DNA of 48,302 nt from Cuneatibacter caecimuris (GTDB taxonomy: Bacteria > Bacillota > Clostridia > Lachnospirales > Lachnospiraceae), in assembly GCF_004216775.1 (NCBI RefSeq), contig NZ_SGXF01000008.1, positions 62,500 to 110,801 of the forward strand, in the 5' to 3' direction. The position numbers were made by a program, and so were the translations under genes. Below, piece after piece: positions 1-7,517 of the stretch. The stretch's first letter is position 1; each line of letters starts with the position of its first letter. The notes under the pieces are model-generated. The model made no database searches. It was not told where the DNA came from and saw only the letters and a list, made by a program, of their open reading frames with translations.

Positions 1-26
1 GAATCCCGCCAGCGGGATTCTTTTTC
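1..26 (+). terminator. Intrinsic terminator of an upstream plus-strand gene
   Basis: Perfect 8-bp stem (GAATCCCG at 1-8, CGGGATTC at 13-20) with a 4-nt loop, followed by TTTTTC. The gene it serves lies before the window. A copy of the dispersed palindromic repeat begins one base after the T-tract. Confidence 0.8.
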
Positions 27-67
27 ATTACACAGGAAACTGCGTTCCCTATGTAATAAAACCCTCC
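27..67 (+). repeat. Dispersed palindromic repeat, copy A
   Basis: Imperfect inverted repeat (about 13-nt arms at 27-39 and 45-57) around a CTGCG loop, followed by the family tail AAAACCCTCC. It follows the T-tract of the terminator at 1-26. The same unit recurs at about 1498, 23303, 25919 and 41750. It does not match a repeat class I know. Confidence 0.75.
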
Positions 68-90
68 GGGGGGATCGCGCTTCGGCACGA

Positions 91-120
91 GAGTCCGGAA
101 AGCCGGACTCTTGATTTTTA
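91..120 (+). terminator. GAGTCCGG/CCGGACTC hairpin with T-rich tail, second module of repeat copy A
   Basis: Perfect 8-bp stem (91-98 with 103-110) followed by TTGATTTTTA. It is preceded by a GCGCTTCGGC motif. The same two motifs, in the same order, follow repeat copy E (41826-41857), so this hairpin is probably part of an extended repeat rather than only a terminator. The minus-strand phosphofructokinase gene ends at 118, inside the T-rich tail. Confidence 0.55.
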
Positions 121-1362
121 AGCTTTTTTGAGAAGATCATTCAGCGTCAGATGGCGTGGCAGCCCGTCCACCATAATCGGAGTGAGCTCTGCCTGAATCA
201 GCGGTTTGATATAATTGATAAATCTGGGCATCACGTTGTCTCCTGAAGGAGTGATCCATTCTCTGGGAACTTTTTTCTCCACATTTGCGATTTTATGTAC
301 GTCGTAAGTATCAGTCACGCAGATATAAGGGTCGTCGGAAATACGTTTCAGAATGATCATTTTGCCGGTCTCCCCTTCAAAAGCAGCTTTTACCGCGGCG
401 CCGCCCACCTGGAACGCCTCAGTGATATCCACTCTGGAGACAATATGAGAAGCGCAGCGCTGTAAAGTGCTGAATTCGATTGCTCTGGCTTTAGAACCCA
501 ATTCAGAGGAGATCCGGCCGGCCAGATACCGGGCCGTGCCTGTGAGCTCTTTATGGCCGAAAGCGTCCACAAAATCCGGGCCGTCTGAAGCCAGCTCGTT
601 GACATATCTCCCGTCCGCCAGCCTGATGCCTTCTGATACCGCTACGACAATCGACTTTTTTGTCTTATGGAGCTCAGAGATCTTTTTCAGGAAGGATTCC
701 ACATCAAAGGGAATCTCGGGCAGAAAGATCATATCAGGGCCTTCGCAGTCTTCGCATTTAGCCAGGGCTGCTGCGCCTGTCAGCCATCCGGCGTTTCTGC
801 CCATGATTTCCAGAATGCTTACGCTCTGCCGGTCATATACCAGGCCGTCGCGAATCACCTCTTTGGTGATGGAACCGATATACTTTGCAGCGCTGCCATA
901 GCCAGGAGTATGGTCTGTTACGTCCAGATCATTGTCGATGGTTTTGGGCACGCCCATGAACTTTATGTGGCTTCCGTTGAGCAGCGAATAATCCGTCAGC
1001 TTTTTAATGGTGTCCATGGAATCATTTCCTCCGATATAGAAGAAATATTCAATATGGAGCCCATCCAGTATCTCAAAAATCCGGTCGTATATTTTGGTAT
1101 CGTCTTTTATCTCCGGTAGTTTAAAACGGCAGGAACCCAGAAATGCGGAAGGGGTGCGCTTCAGCAGCTCAATGTCCAGCTCGCTGCAGATGTGTTCGGA
1201 TAAATCCACATAGCGTTCCTCCAGAAGTCCCTGAATTCCGTTAAGCATGCCGTATACTTTGTCTGCGCCGCGATCCACCGCAGTTTTAAAAACTCCTACC
1301 AGGCTGGAGTTGATTACTGCTGTGGGCCCGCCAGATTGTCCGACAATGACATTTCCACGCAT
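118..1362 (-). CDS. pfp: Pyrophosphate-dependent 6-phosphofructokinase
   Basis: Phosphorylates fructose-6-phosphate to fructose-1,6-bisphosphate in cytosolic glycolysis. The 414-residue protein has the family landmarks: the N-terminal GQSGGPTAVIN loop, GGNDSMD (111-117), PKTIDND (139-145) and MGRNAGW (187-193). In ATP-dependent enzymes the positions equivalent to Asp114 and Lys140 are Gly. Asp and Lys there are the known signature of PPi use, so PPi rather than ATP is the likely donor and the reaction is probably reversible. The start is supported by GGGAGGT a few bases upstream. It appears to be a single-gene unit, with tRNA-Leu(AAG) further upstream on the same strand. Donor use is inferred from these two residues only. 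Confidence 0.92.
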   Translation of the reverse strand: MRGNVIVGQSGGPTAVINSSLVGVFKTAVDRGADKVYGMLNGIQGLLEERYVDLSEHICSELDIELLKRTPSAFLGSCRFKLPEIKDDTKIYDRIFEILDGLHIEYFFYIGGNDSMDTIKKLTDYSLLNGSHIKFMGVPKTIDNDLDVTDHTPGYGSAAKYIGSITKEVIRDGLVYDRQSVSILEIMGRNAGWLTGAAALAKCEDCEGPDMIFLPEIPFDVESFLKKISELHKTKKSIVVAVSEGIRLADGRYVNELASDGPDFVDAFGHKELTGTARYLAGRISSELGSKARAIEFSTLQRCASHIVSRVDITEAFQVGGAAVKAAFEGETGKMIILKRISDDPYICVTDTYDVHKIANVEKKVPREWITPSGDNVMPRFINYIKPLIQAELTPIMVDGLPRHLTLNDLLKKA

Positions 1363-1497
1363 GGTGATACCTCCCTTGTTCTTCTTTTGTTAAAATCATA
1401 TAACAAATAAAATTAAAATGCAAGGGATGTATACAAAAAGATACATCATCGCAGTTGCGGTGTACAAGCCGGGGAATTTCAGTATGAATATGAACCT

Positions 1498-1537
1498 GGA
1501 GGGTTTTGCTGCATAGGGAACGCAGTTTCCTATGCAA
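1498..1537 (-). repeat. Dispersed palindromic repeat, copy B
   Basis: Read on the minus strand, it starts at the T-tract of the tRNA-Leu terminator: TTGCATAGGAAA, loop CTGCG, TTCCCTATGC, then CAAAACCCTCC. It lies between the tRNA and the phosphofructokinase start, on their strand. Confidence 0.75.
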
Positions 1538-1593
1538 TAAAAAAATCCCGCAACCATGGGGGGATGAACCACTCCATCATGGTTGCGGGATTT
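1537..1593 (-). terminator. Terminator of tRNA-Leu(AAG)
   Basis: About 16-bp stem (1542-1557 with 1578-1593) and a roughly 20-nt loop. On the minus strand it is followed by a T-rich tail (1545 down to 1537). It lies 10 bases past the tRNA 3' end. Confidence 0.85.
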
Positions 1594-1602
1594 CTTCAAA
1601 GA

Positions 1603-1685
1603 TGCGGGAAATGGGACTTGAACCCACACTTCCTACGGAAACATGATCCTTAGTCATGCCTGTCTGCCAATTCCAGCATTCCCGC
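1603..1685 (-). tRNA. tRNA-Leu, anticodon AAG
   Basis: 83-nt class II tRNA. Acceptor stem GCGGGAA/TTCCCGC, D stem CTG/CAG with a GG-containing loop, anticodon stem CATGA/TCATG with loop CTAAGGA (anticodon AAG, reads CUU), a variable arm TTCC-GTA-GGAA, and a T arm with TTCAAGT. The discriminator base is A. The 3' CCA is not encoded. A promoter (1708-1736) and a terminator (1537-1593) frame it as a single-gene transcript. Confidence 0.93.
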
Positions 1686-1707
1686 CCGCTGCCTGAGCAA
1701 CGAAAAT

Positions 1708-1736
1708 AGTATAGCATAAGAAAAAAGAAAAATCAA
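1708..1736 (-). promoter_or_regulatory. Promoter of tRNA-Leu(AAG)
   Basis: On the minus strand: -35 TTGATT (1736-1731), 17-nt spacer, -10 TATACT (1713-1708). It lies 23 bases before the tRNA 5' end. Confidence 0.75.
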
Positions 1737-1870
1737 TCCCTTTTTCATAGAAATCAACTGAAAATAATCTTACAATATAACCTTCAGCAATGCCGGAATG
1801 GGGAGAGGGTTGCTTATTTGGCTGAAGTGTAGTAGAATGAAAATCTGTATAAGCGGCGGACGGAGGATAA

Positions 1871-3835
1871 GTGAGGAAAATGCGGGAAAGAATAGTTAAT
1901 ATGGCAAAGAAAATAGGGAAGTGGAAATATTTGCTGGCAGCGCTGTTTGTGGTACTGGCCTGCGTTGTTGTGGAGCTGGCTTCTAATTGGAATCTTTTAT
2001 TCCTGCCGGAAGAGGAAAGAGGCCTCCAGCAGGTGAATCTGGAAGGTAAGAGCGGAATGGGGGATGAAGAAGCCCGATATGCTCTGGATGTCCGGAAGGG
2101 CGGCGCCCTGACAGTAGATCTGGGCGGGCGATATGTGAAATATTTCTCTTATGAGTATTCTTTTGATACCCTTTTGGATATGGACGTATCAGTAACTTAT
2201 CTGAACCCTTACGGCGAACGGGAGGTTTTGAAGCTGAAGGATTCCAGTCCCAGGGTCATCGGGTCTTCTGCAATCGAACTGGGCGAACGGGTGGAAAAAA
2301 TTCAGATGAGCCTGAATTTTGACCGGCTTGACAGCGCATATACAGAAGAAGAGCTGAATGGGATGAGCCTGGAAATTTTTCATTTGTCTGTGGATAACCG
2401 TCCGGCGGTGAACCTGGTGAGGCTTCTGCTCACGGCTGCCATTGCGGGCGGCCTGATGCTGTTGATTCTCTTCTGGGGGCATGTGGGGACTCATCCGGAA
2501 TATGGCTTTTTATGGATCGCCCTCAGCGTGGGGATGATCCTGATATTTGCATTTCCGCCGACGAAGGTGGGCTGGGATGAAGAGACGCATTTCCGCCGCG
2601 CCTATCAGCTGTCAATATGGCCGGGAAGCGCTGAGGACACTGTGCTCTATCCTAAAATGATGGATGCGTCCTCCCTGGAAAACTGGCCTCTGAATGTGCC
2701 GCAGTCCAAGCCGGAGCTGGACAAAGTGAGGGATACGCTGAACGAATATGCGGATAATGGAGTGACAGCGGTTGTGGACGGGGATACCAGCGGGATTTAT
2801 ACTCCCGGATATCTGCCTCATGCGGTGGGAATTAAACTGGCCCGCGCCCTGGGCATGTCTTACACCTGGGTTTATATGGCCGGAAGGATCGGCGGGCTGG
2901 TATTCTATTGTATAATGATGTTTCTGGCCATTCGTTTTACGCCGGTGGGGAAACGGATCATGCTGCTGATCAGCCTGATGCCTGAAGTTCTGTTCCTGGC
3001 GGTGACCTACACCTATGACAGCGTGGTACTGGCCTGTGTGATGCTGGGACTGGCGCTGCTTTTCCGGGAAATGTACAAGCCGGAAGGAAAGATTTCCTGG
3101 TGGGTCTGCCTGCTTTCTATTTTAATACTCTGCGGAGGCATTCTGCCCAAGGCGGTGTATGCGCCGCTGCTGCTGCTGGGATTATTCCTTCCTTTGTCCG
3201 GCTTTAAGAAGAAATGGCAGGGATGGTGCTGGAGAGGGGGCTATGCCTTGGGGTTCCTTCTGCTGATGGCGTCCTTCGTCATCCCCACCCTGCTCTCTCC
3301 GGGAACGGGCGATGTGAGGGGCGGGGCGGTGGACCCGGGGCTTCAGATGAGCCAATATGTGCTGGGACAGCCTTTGCAGTATGCTCAGGTTCTGCTGAAA
3401 AATATCTTTGAGACCCTACCGGAGGATTTTGCCGGAAAGTGGGTGTTCTGCCAGTTCGGCCACCTGGGAGTGTATCAACGGTTTTATCTGGTGTATCTGA
3501 TTGCCTTTGCGGTGATCGCCACGGACAGGCATGAGGAGGAGCATATCCGGCTGAAGGCTGGACGGCGGATCGGTATATTTGCGGTGGTGGCAGTGAGCGT
3601 GGCGCTGGTTTGGACCTCCATGTATATTGCCTATAATGTGCCGGGAGCGACTGCGATCCAGGGGGTGCAGGGGCGGTATTACCTGCCGCTGATGTTTCCG
3701 CTGTATTTGATTTTGAACACCAGGCTGATCCAGGTCAGGACCAGCAGAATCAATTATAGCAATGCAGTGCTGCTGATGTCTGCGGTACTGGCATATGGCG
3801 CTTCATACTGGCAGCTGTGTGAAAGATATCTGTAA
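1871..3835 (+). CDS. DUF2142 family polytopic membrane protein
   Basis: A 654-residue integral membrane protein. After an N-terminal transmembrane helix (about 20-38) comes an outside domain of roughly 140 residues. From about residue 181 there are many hydrophobic helices. The conserved acidic patch GWDEETHFRRA (234-244), the YLPHAVG stretch and AGRIGG resemble DUF2142 proteins, which look like GT-C-type glycosyltransferases and sit in cell-surface polysaccharide loci. Substrate and activity are unknown. I chose the GTG at 1871 because GGAGG ends 4 bases before it; an ATG at 1880 is the alternative. It stands alone here, and the next tRNA gene has its own promoter. Confidence 0.75.
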   Translation: MRKMRERIVNMAKKIGKWKYLLAALFVVLACVVVELASNWNLLFLPEEERGLQQVNLEGKSGMGDEEARYALDVRKGGALTVDLGGRYVKYFSYEYSFDTLLDMDVSVTYLNPYGEREVLKLKDSSPRVIGSSAIELGERVEKIQMSLNFDRLDSAYTEEELNGMSLEIFHLSVDNRPAVNLVRLLLTAAIAGGLMLLILFWGHVGTHPEYGFLWIALSVGMILIFAFPPTKVGWDEETHFRRAYQLSIWPGSAEDTVLYPKMMDASSLENWPLNVPQSKPELDKVRDTLNEYADNGVTAVVDGDTSGIYTPGYLPHAVGIKLARALGMSYTWVYMAGRIGGLVFYCIMMFLAIRFTPVGKRIMLLISLMPEVLFLAVTYTYDSVVLACVMLGLALLFREMYKPEGKISWWVCLLSILILCGGILPKAVYAPLLLLGLFLPLSGFKKKWQGWCWRGGYALGFLLLMASFVIPTLLSPGTGDVRGGAVDPGLQMSQYVLGQPLQYAQVLLKNIFETLPEDFAGKWVFCQFGHLGVYQRFYLVYLIAFAVIATDRHEEEHIRLKAGRRIGIFAVVAVSVALVWTSMYIAYNVPGATAIQGVQGRYYLPLMFPLYLILNTRLIQVRTSRINYSNAVLLMSAVLAYGASYWQLCERYL

Positions 3836-3851
3836 AAATCTTAAAAAAGTA

Positions 3852-3880
3852 TTGACAGCTTTTTGGAAGTATGGTAATAT
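3852..3880 (+). promoter_or_regulatory. Promoter of tRNA-Leu(CAG), first copy
   Basis: -35 TTGACA (3852-3857), 17-nt spacer, -10 TAATAT (3875-3880). It is closely similar to the promoter of the second tRNA-Leu(CAG) at 9994-10022, including the following ATCAACGTTG. Confidence 0.88.
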
Positions 3881-3924
3881 AATCAACGTTGCACAGGAAA
3901 CATGAGTTGAATGTGCAGCGGTGC

Positions 3925-4009
3925 GCAGTTGTGGCGGAATTGGCATACGCGCATGATTCAGGTTCATGTGAGCATAACGCTCGTGCGGGTTCAAGTCCCG
4001 CCAACTGCA
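3925..4009 (+). tRNA. tRNA-Leu, anticodon CAG, first copy
   Basis: 85-nt class II tRNA. Acceptor GCAGTTG/CAACTGC, D stem GCG/CGC, anticodon stem CATGA/TCATG with loop TTCAGGT (anticodon CAG, reads CUG), long variable arm GAGC-ATAA-CGCTC, T arm GCGGG-TTCAAGT-CCCGC. CCA is not encoded. It differs from the copy at 10068-10152 by one base in the variable loop. Confidence 0.95.
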
Positions 4010-4017
4010 TCAAGGAT

Positions 4018-4073
4018 GAAAAAGGAGCTGCCGCTTTACGATTTAAGAATCGTGAAGCGGCAGCTCCTTTTTT
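4018..4073 (+). terminator. Strong terminator after tRNA-Leu(CAG) copy 1
   Basis: Long hairpin of more than 20 bp (about 4021-4043 with 4048-4070) with a TAAG-type loop, A-rich on the left and TTTTTT on the right. It could act in both directions. Confidence 0.9.
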
Positions 4074-4171
4074 ATGAAATGGGAAGTTCCTCTGGAATTT
4101 AGGGCAGGAAGCACTGAAGTAACATTTGATTTTGTACAATAAGTATTTAGTGAGATAAGGAGGGGAAGTGG

Positions 4172-6808
4172 ATGAAACGATCTTTAAAGGAACCGGCATC
4201 GAAGAAAAAAGAAAAACTAAAAATCGGTGTTGTTATTATTGGCTATACCTTGCTTGTAACAATCGCGTTTTTGACAGGCATACTTATGTTTCAGCAGCAG
4301 CTTCAGCGGAAGGATGCGCTGTTTATGACTGACGGTGTATATTATGCGCTGGACAGGCCTGTGCAGTATCAAATACAGGAAAACGTGTTTGGGATGATCG
4401 GCCCCGGGCAGATCGTAGATACGGCGCGGTTAAATGATGCCTATCATGCGCATATGGTCAGATCACTAATTCCCTTGGCCATTTTCTTCTGCCTTTTTTT
4501 ACTGGTAACTTCTGTGGCATTCTGGTTCATTTTGAAACGAATACAGACCCAAAATACCCGGCGGATAGCAGGAAAACTTTGGAGGATTGCGGAAGAAGAA
4601 ACAATATGGGATACGGAGGGCGATCTGGAAACAGCATACGATTCCTTACAAAAAAAGTTGGATCATTCTTTTGACAATTATAAACGTCTGAATTCGTACC
4701 TGTCCCACGAACAGAAAAATATTATTGCGCGGATGCGTACCCGCATGGAACTGGAGGAAAACAGCACATATCTGACAGAGCTGGATACATTGACTGCCGG
4801 AATCGACGATATTCTCACACTGAGCGACAGCGCCGCGGATCCCGCAGCTGCAGTGGATGTGACGGCAGTATGTGCTATTGTGTGTGACGCCTACAAGAAA
4901 ATAACAGATGTAATTTCTTTTGATTTTGACGAGAGTGAAAAAACCATCATATCCGGAAAAGAACGATGGATTATCAGGGCAATCAGCAATCTGGTGGATA
5001 ATGCGGTGAAATATGGGGAAGGCAGGCCCGTGGAGGTACGGGTAAAATGTGAACATGGAAGTGTGATCGTAGCGGTAAAAGATCAGGGCCCCGGAATTTC
5101 TCTGGAAGACCAGCGGAAAATTTTTGCCCATCATTATCGGGTGAATCCCCTTAACAAAAATGGTTATGGCATCGGGCTGAGCCTTGTAGCTCATGTCTGC
5201 GATTTGTGCGGAGGGTTTGCGGCAGTGGACAGCAGCCCGGGCCAGGGGGCCACCTTTTATCTGTCGTTTCCTCAGAAAGAAACTTTGATTTCCGGGGAAA
5301 AGGAAACATTCGCGAAACATAAGGCGTGCTATAATCCTCCCTGTAGTCCGGACTGCAGTCCGAATCTCAAGGAAGCGGAGGGATCAGGCAATATGTATAT
5401 TTTCATAAATGCAATAAAAAACATTTGGAGAAATAAGGGAAGGAATATCCTGCTGTTTTGCATCATATTTCTGATGATTCTGTCAGCAGCAGTATCCATT
5501 GTCATCAATACAGCGGCAAAGAGCGTGACCGAGTTTTATAAAGCTAAATTTGGTTCTGAAGTGACTTTAATCCGCAGCAACAAAGTAATTGAGGAACAGA
5601 ATATTCCTCTGGAAAATCTGATGATTCCTGCTCTGGAGGATTATCAAAAATATGGAGAGTCAGAGCTGCTCAAAAGTAAAGAGTTTGCTGCCAATGCGTA
5701 TGTACTGATGGAAGGGCTGAAGGTTCTGGACCAGGGAAAAACAGAAGGGACTGGACTGACCCGGGAAGAAGGCGGACAGGAACAGCAGGGAAGCGGGGGA
5801 GGAACCTTTTTAACCAGGCCTATTGCAACCCTGATTGGATTTTCCGACCCTGAGATCAGCGCAGAGTTTCAAAATGGGCTGCGAAAAATTATTGAAGGGA
5901 AAATTTATGAAGACAAAGATGAATGTATTGTAAGTCAGAAATTTGCGGAACTCAATGGCCTGACGGCAGGTTCCCAAATCATATTTACAAACTATTCCTA
6001 TACTGGTGAGGAACCGGTAACCCAGATTTTGACGGTCAGCGGAATTTATGAGGATCATACGCCTGCGGAAAATGGGGGAATGGTCACTGCCACCACAAAC
6101 CGGGGGAATGAGATTCTGACCAGCCTTGAAACTTTTACCGGCCTTCCTCTGTACCAAAAATCAAAAGACAGCGGTATGCTGGAGGTGCAGGCAGCGTTTG
6201 TACTGAAAAATCCGGAGCTGGCCGAAGCGTTTCAGCAGGAATTGTATGATAAGGGTCTTCCTGACTATTATACTGTTTCGGCGGATGCTGCGAAATACAA
6301 TAAAGTAGTGGGCCCGGTAGAAGGACTGTCCCGCATTGTGACTATTTTCCTCATCGTGGTTCTGGTGCTTGGTTCTCTTATCCTTATGCTGCTCTCAACA
6401 ATGGCGATCCGCGAACGAAAATATGAAGTAGGCGTTTTAAGAGCTATGGGGATGAAAAAAGGAAAGGTTGCGCTGGGTATGGTCACAGAGATGCTGGCGA
6501 TCACAGCAGCCAGCCTTGCCATCGGCCTGGGGACCGGCGCGGCTGTTTCTGAACCTGTTGCAGATGCGCTGCTGCAGAGCCAGGTACAGGCTTACCAGTC
6601 GGAACCGGTACAGTTCAACAACACGGAGGCAAGCACCGGGATACAAACCAGTGAAAATGCAGTGACAGAAATTAATGTGCAGTTGAGTGGAGAGGCAATC
6701 GGAAAAATCGTATCCATCGCCTTGCTCCTGGCCCTCCTGTCCAGTGCGTCCGGGATAATATATATCACGCGGTATGAAGCGGTCAAAATTTTGTCTGAAA
6801 GGAACTAA
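4172..6808 (+). CDS. Sensor histidine kinase fused in frame to an FtsX/MacB-type ABC permease
   Basis: 878 residues in one uninterrupted frame. Residues 1-370 are a complete kinase: helix at about 18-41, short outside loop, helix at about 98-121, H-box LSHEQKN with His179, N-box SNLVDNAVKYG (272-282), G1 DQGPGIS (304-310), F-box IFAHHYRV, and G2 GYGIGLS (331-337). A Cys/Pro-rich linker (about 380-407, four Cys) leads to Met408, where a typical permease begins: helix near 421-443, an outside MacB-like core, then three C-terminal helices and the RERKYEVGVLRAMGMKKG segment. Met408 (ATG at 5393) has GGAGGG 10 bases upstream, so a separate permease could also be made by internal initiation. It heads a gene set with the ATPase, a second permease, a lipoprotein and a response regulator. 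The likely role is sensing an envelope-active compound and exporting or relieving it. Whether the fusion is made as one protein is unproven. Confidence 0.85.
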   Translation: MKRSLKEPASKKKEKLKIGVVIIGYTLLVTIAFLTGILMFQQQLQRKDALFMTDGVYYALDRPVQYQIQENVFGMIGPGQIVDTARLNDAYHAHMVRSLIPLAIFFCLFLLVTSVAFWFILKRIQTQNTRRIAGKLWRIAEEETIWDTEGDLETAYDSLQKKLDHSFDNYKRLNSYLSHEQKNIIARMRTRMELEENSTYLTELDTLTAGIDDILTLSDSAADPAAAVDVTAVCAIVCDAYKKITDVISFDFDESEKTIISGKERWIIRAISNLVDNAVKYGEGRPVEVRVKCEHGSVIVAVKDQGPGISLEDQRKIFAHHYRVNPLNKNGYGIGLSLVAHVCDLCGGFAAVDSSPGQGATFYLSFPQKETLISGEKETFAKHKACYNPPCSPDCSPNLKEAEGSGNMYIFINAIKNIWRNKGRNILLFCIIFLMILSAAVSIVINTAAKSVTEFYKAKFGSEVTLIRSNKVIEEQNIPLENLMIPALEDYQKYGESELLKSKEFAANAYVLMEGLKVLDQGKTEGTGLTREEGGQEQQGSGGGTFLTRPIATLIGFSDPEISAEFQNGLRKIIEGKIYEDKDECIVSQKFAELNGLTAGSQIIFTNYSYTGEEPVTQILTVSGIYEDHTPAENGGMVTATTNRGNEILTSLETFTGLPLYQKSKDSGMLEVQAAFVLKNPELAEAFQQELYDKGLPDYYTVSADAAKYNKVVGPVEGLSRIVTIFLIVVLVLGSLILMLLSTMAIRERKYEVGVLRAMGMKKGKVALGMVTEMLAITAASLAIGLGTGAAVSEPVADALLQSQVQAYQSEPVQFNNTEASTGIQTSENAVTEINVQLSGEAIGKIVSIALLLALLSSASGIIYITRYEAVKILSERN

Positions 6809-6812
6809 GATA

Positions 6813-7478
6813 ATGGAAGTATTAAAATTGGAACAGGTATCCTACCAGTATGCCGGAACTGCTAAAAAGGTATTAAAAGATATTAACATAGAGTTTGAAT
6901 CCGGCAAGCTTTATGTGGTGATGGGAAAATCCGGCGCGGGAAAAAGCACTTTACTTTCCCTGATATCCGGGTTGGATCTTTGTACCAGCGGCGCCATGCT
7001 CTTTGAAGGGCGGGATATGAAAACCCTTGACAGAGACTGTTACCGTGCAAAGAGTATCGGGGTTATTTTCCAGGGTTATAACCTGCTGACGAATGCCACG
7101 GCGCTGGAAAATATTTTACTTTCCATGAACATCAGCGGCAGCAGGAGGAAGAACAAAAAAGAATATGCCCTGCAGATTTTAGAAAAGGTTGGGATTGATC
7201 AGGAGACCGCAGAGCGGAAAGTGCTCAAACTGTCCGGCGGGGAACAGCAGCGGGTAGGTATTGCCCGCGCGATCTCTCACGATCCTGACATCATCATTGC
7301 AGATGAACCCACAGGGAACCTGGACGGAGATACGGAAAAAAATATTATGGAAATACTTCAGTCCCTGGCCCATGAGAAAGGAAAATGTGTTATTGTTGTC
7401 ACCCATTCGAAAGCGGTCTCCGGTTATGCCGATGAACTGTGGGGATTAAACGCCGGGAATCTTGTGTTTTTAAAGTAA
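6813..7478 (+). CDS. ABC transporter ATP-binding protein (LolD/MacB type)
   Basis: The 221-residue nucleotide-binding subunit powers the two neighbouring FtsX-type permeases. Walker A GKSGAGKST (38-46), Q-loop Gln87 in FQGYN, signature LSGGEQQ (140-146), Walker B IIADEP (161-166) with the D-loop GNLD, and the switch His in VVTHS. The ATG at 6813 is preferred because AAAGGA lies 9 bases upstream and the family N-terminus (VLKLEQVSYQY) follows directly. The reading frame extends upstream into the previous gene without a ribosome site. It lies 4 bases after the fused kinase-permease gene, so translation is probably coupled. One ATPase gene between two different permease genes implies a heteromeric transporter. 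Confidence 0.93.
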   Translation: MEVLKLEQVSYQYAGTAKKVLKDINIEFESGKLYVVMGKSGAGKSTLLSLISGLDLCTSGAMLFEGRDMKTLDRDCYRAKSIGVIFQGYNLLTNATALENILLSMNISGSRRKNKKEYALQILEKVGIDQETAERKVLKLSGGEQQRVGIARAISHDPDIIIADEPTGNLDGDTEKNIMEILQSLAHEKGKCVIVVTHSKAVSGYADELWGLNAGNLVFLK

Positions 7479-7517
7479 ACCGGCCCGCTGCTTCAAAGCA
7501 GCCTGGAGGAGGCTCAT

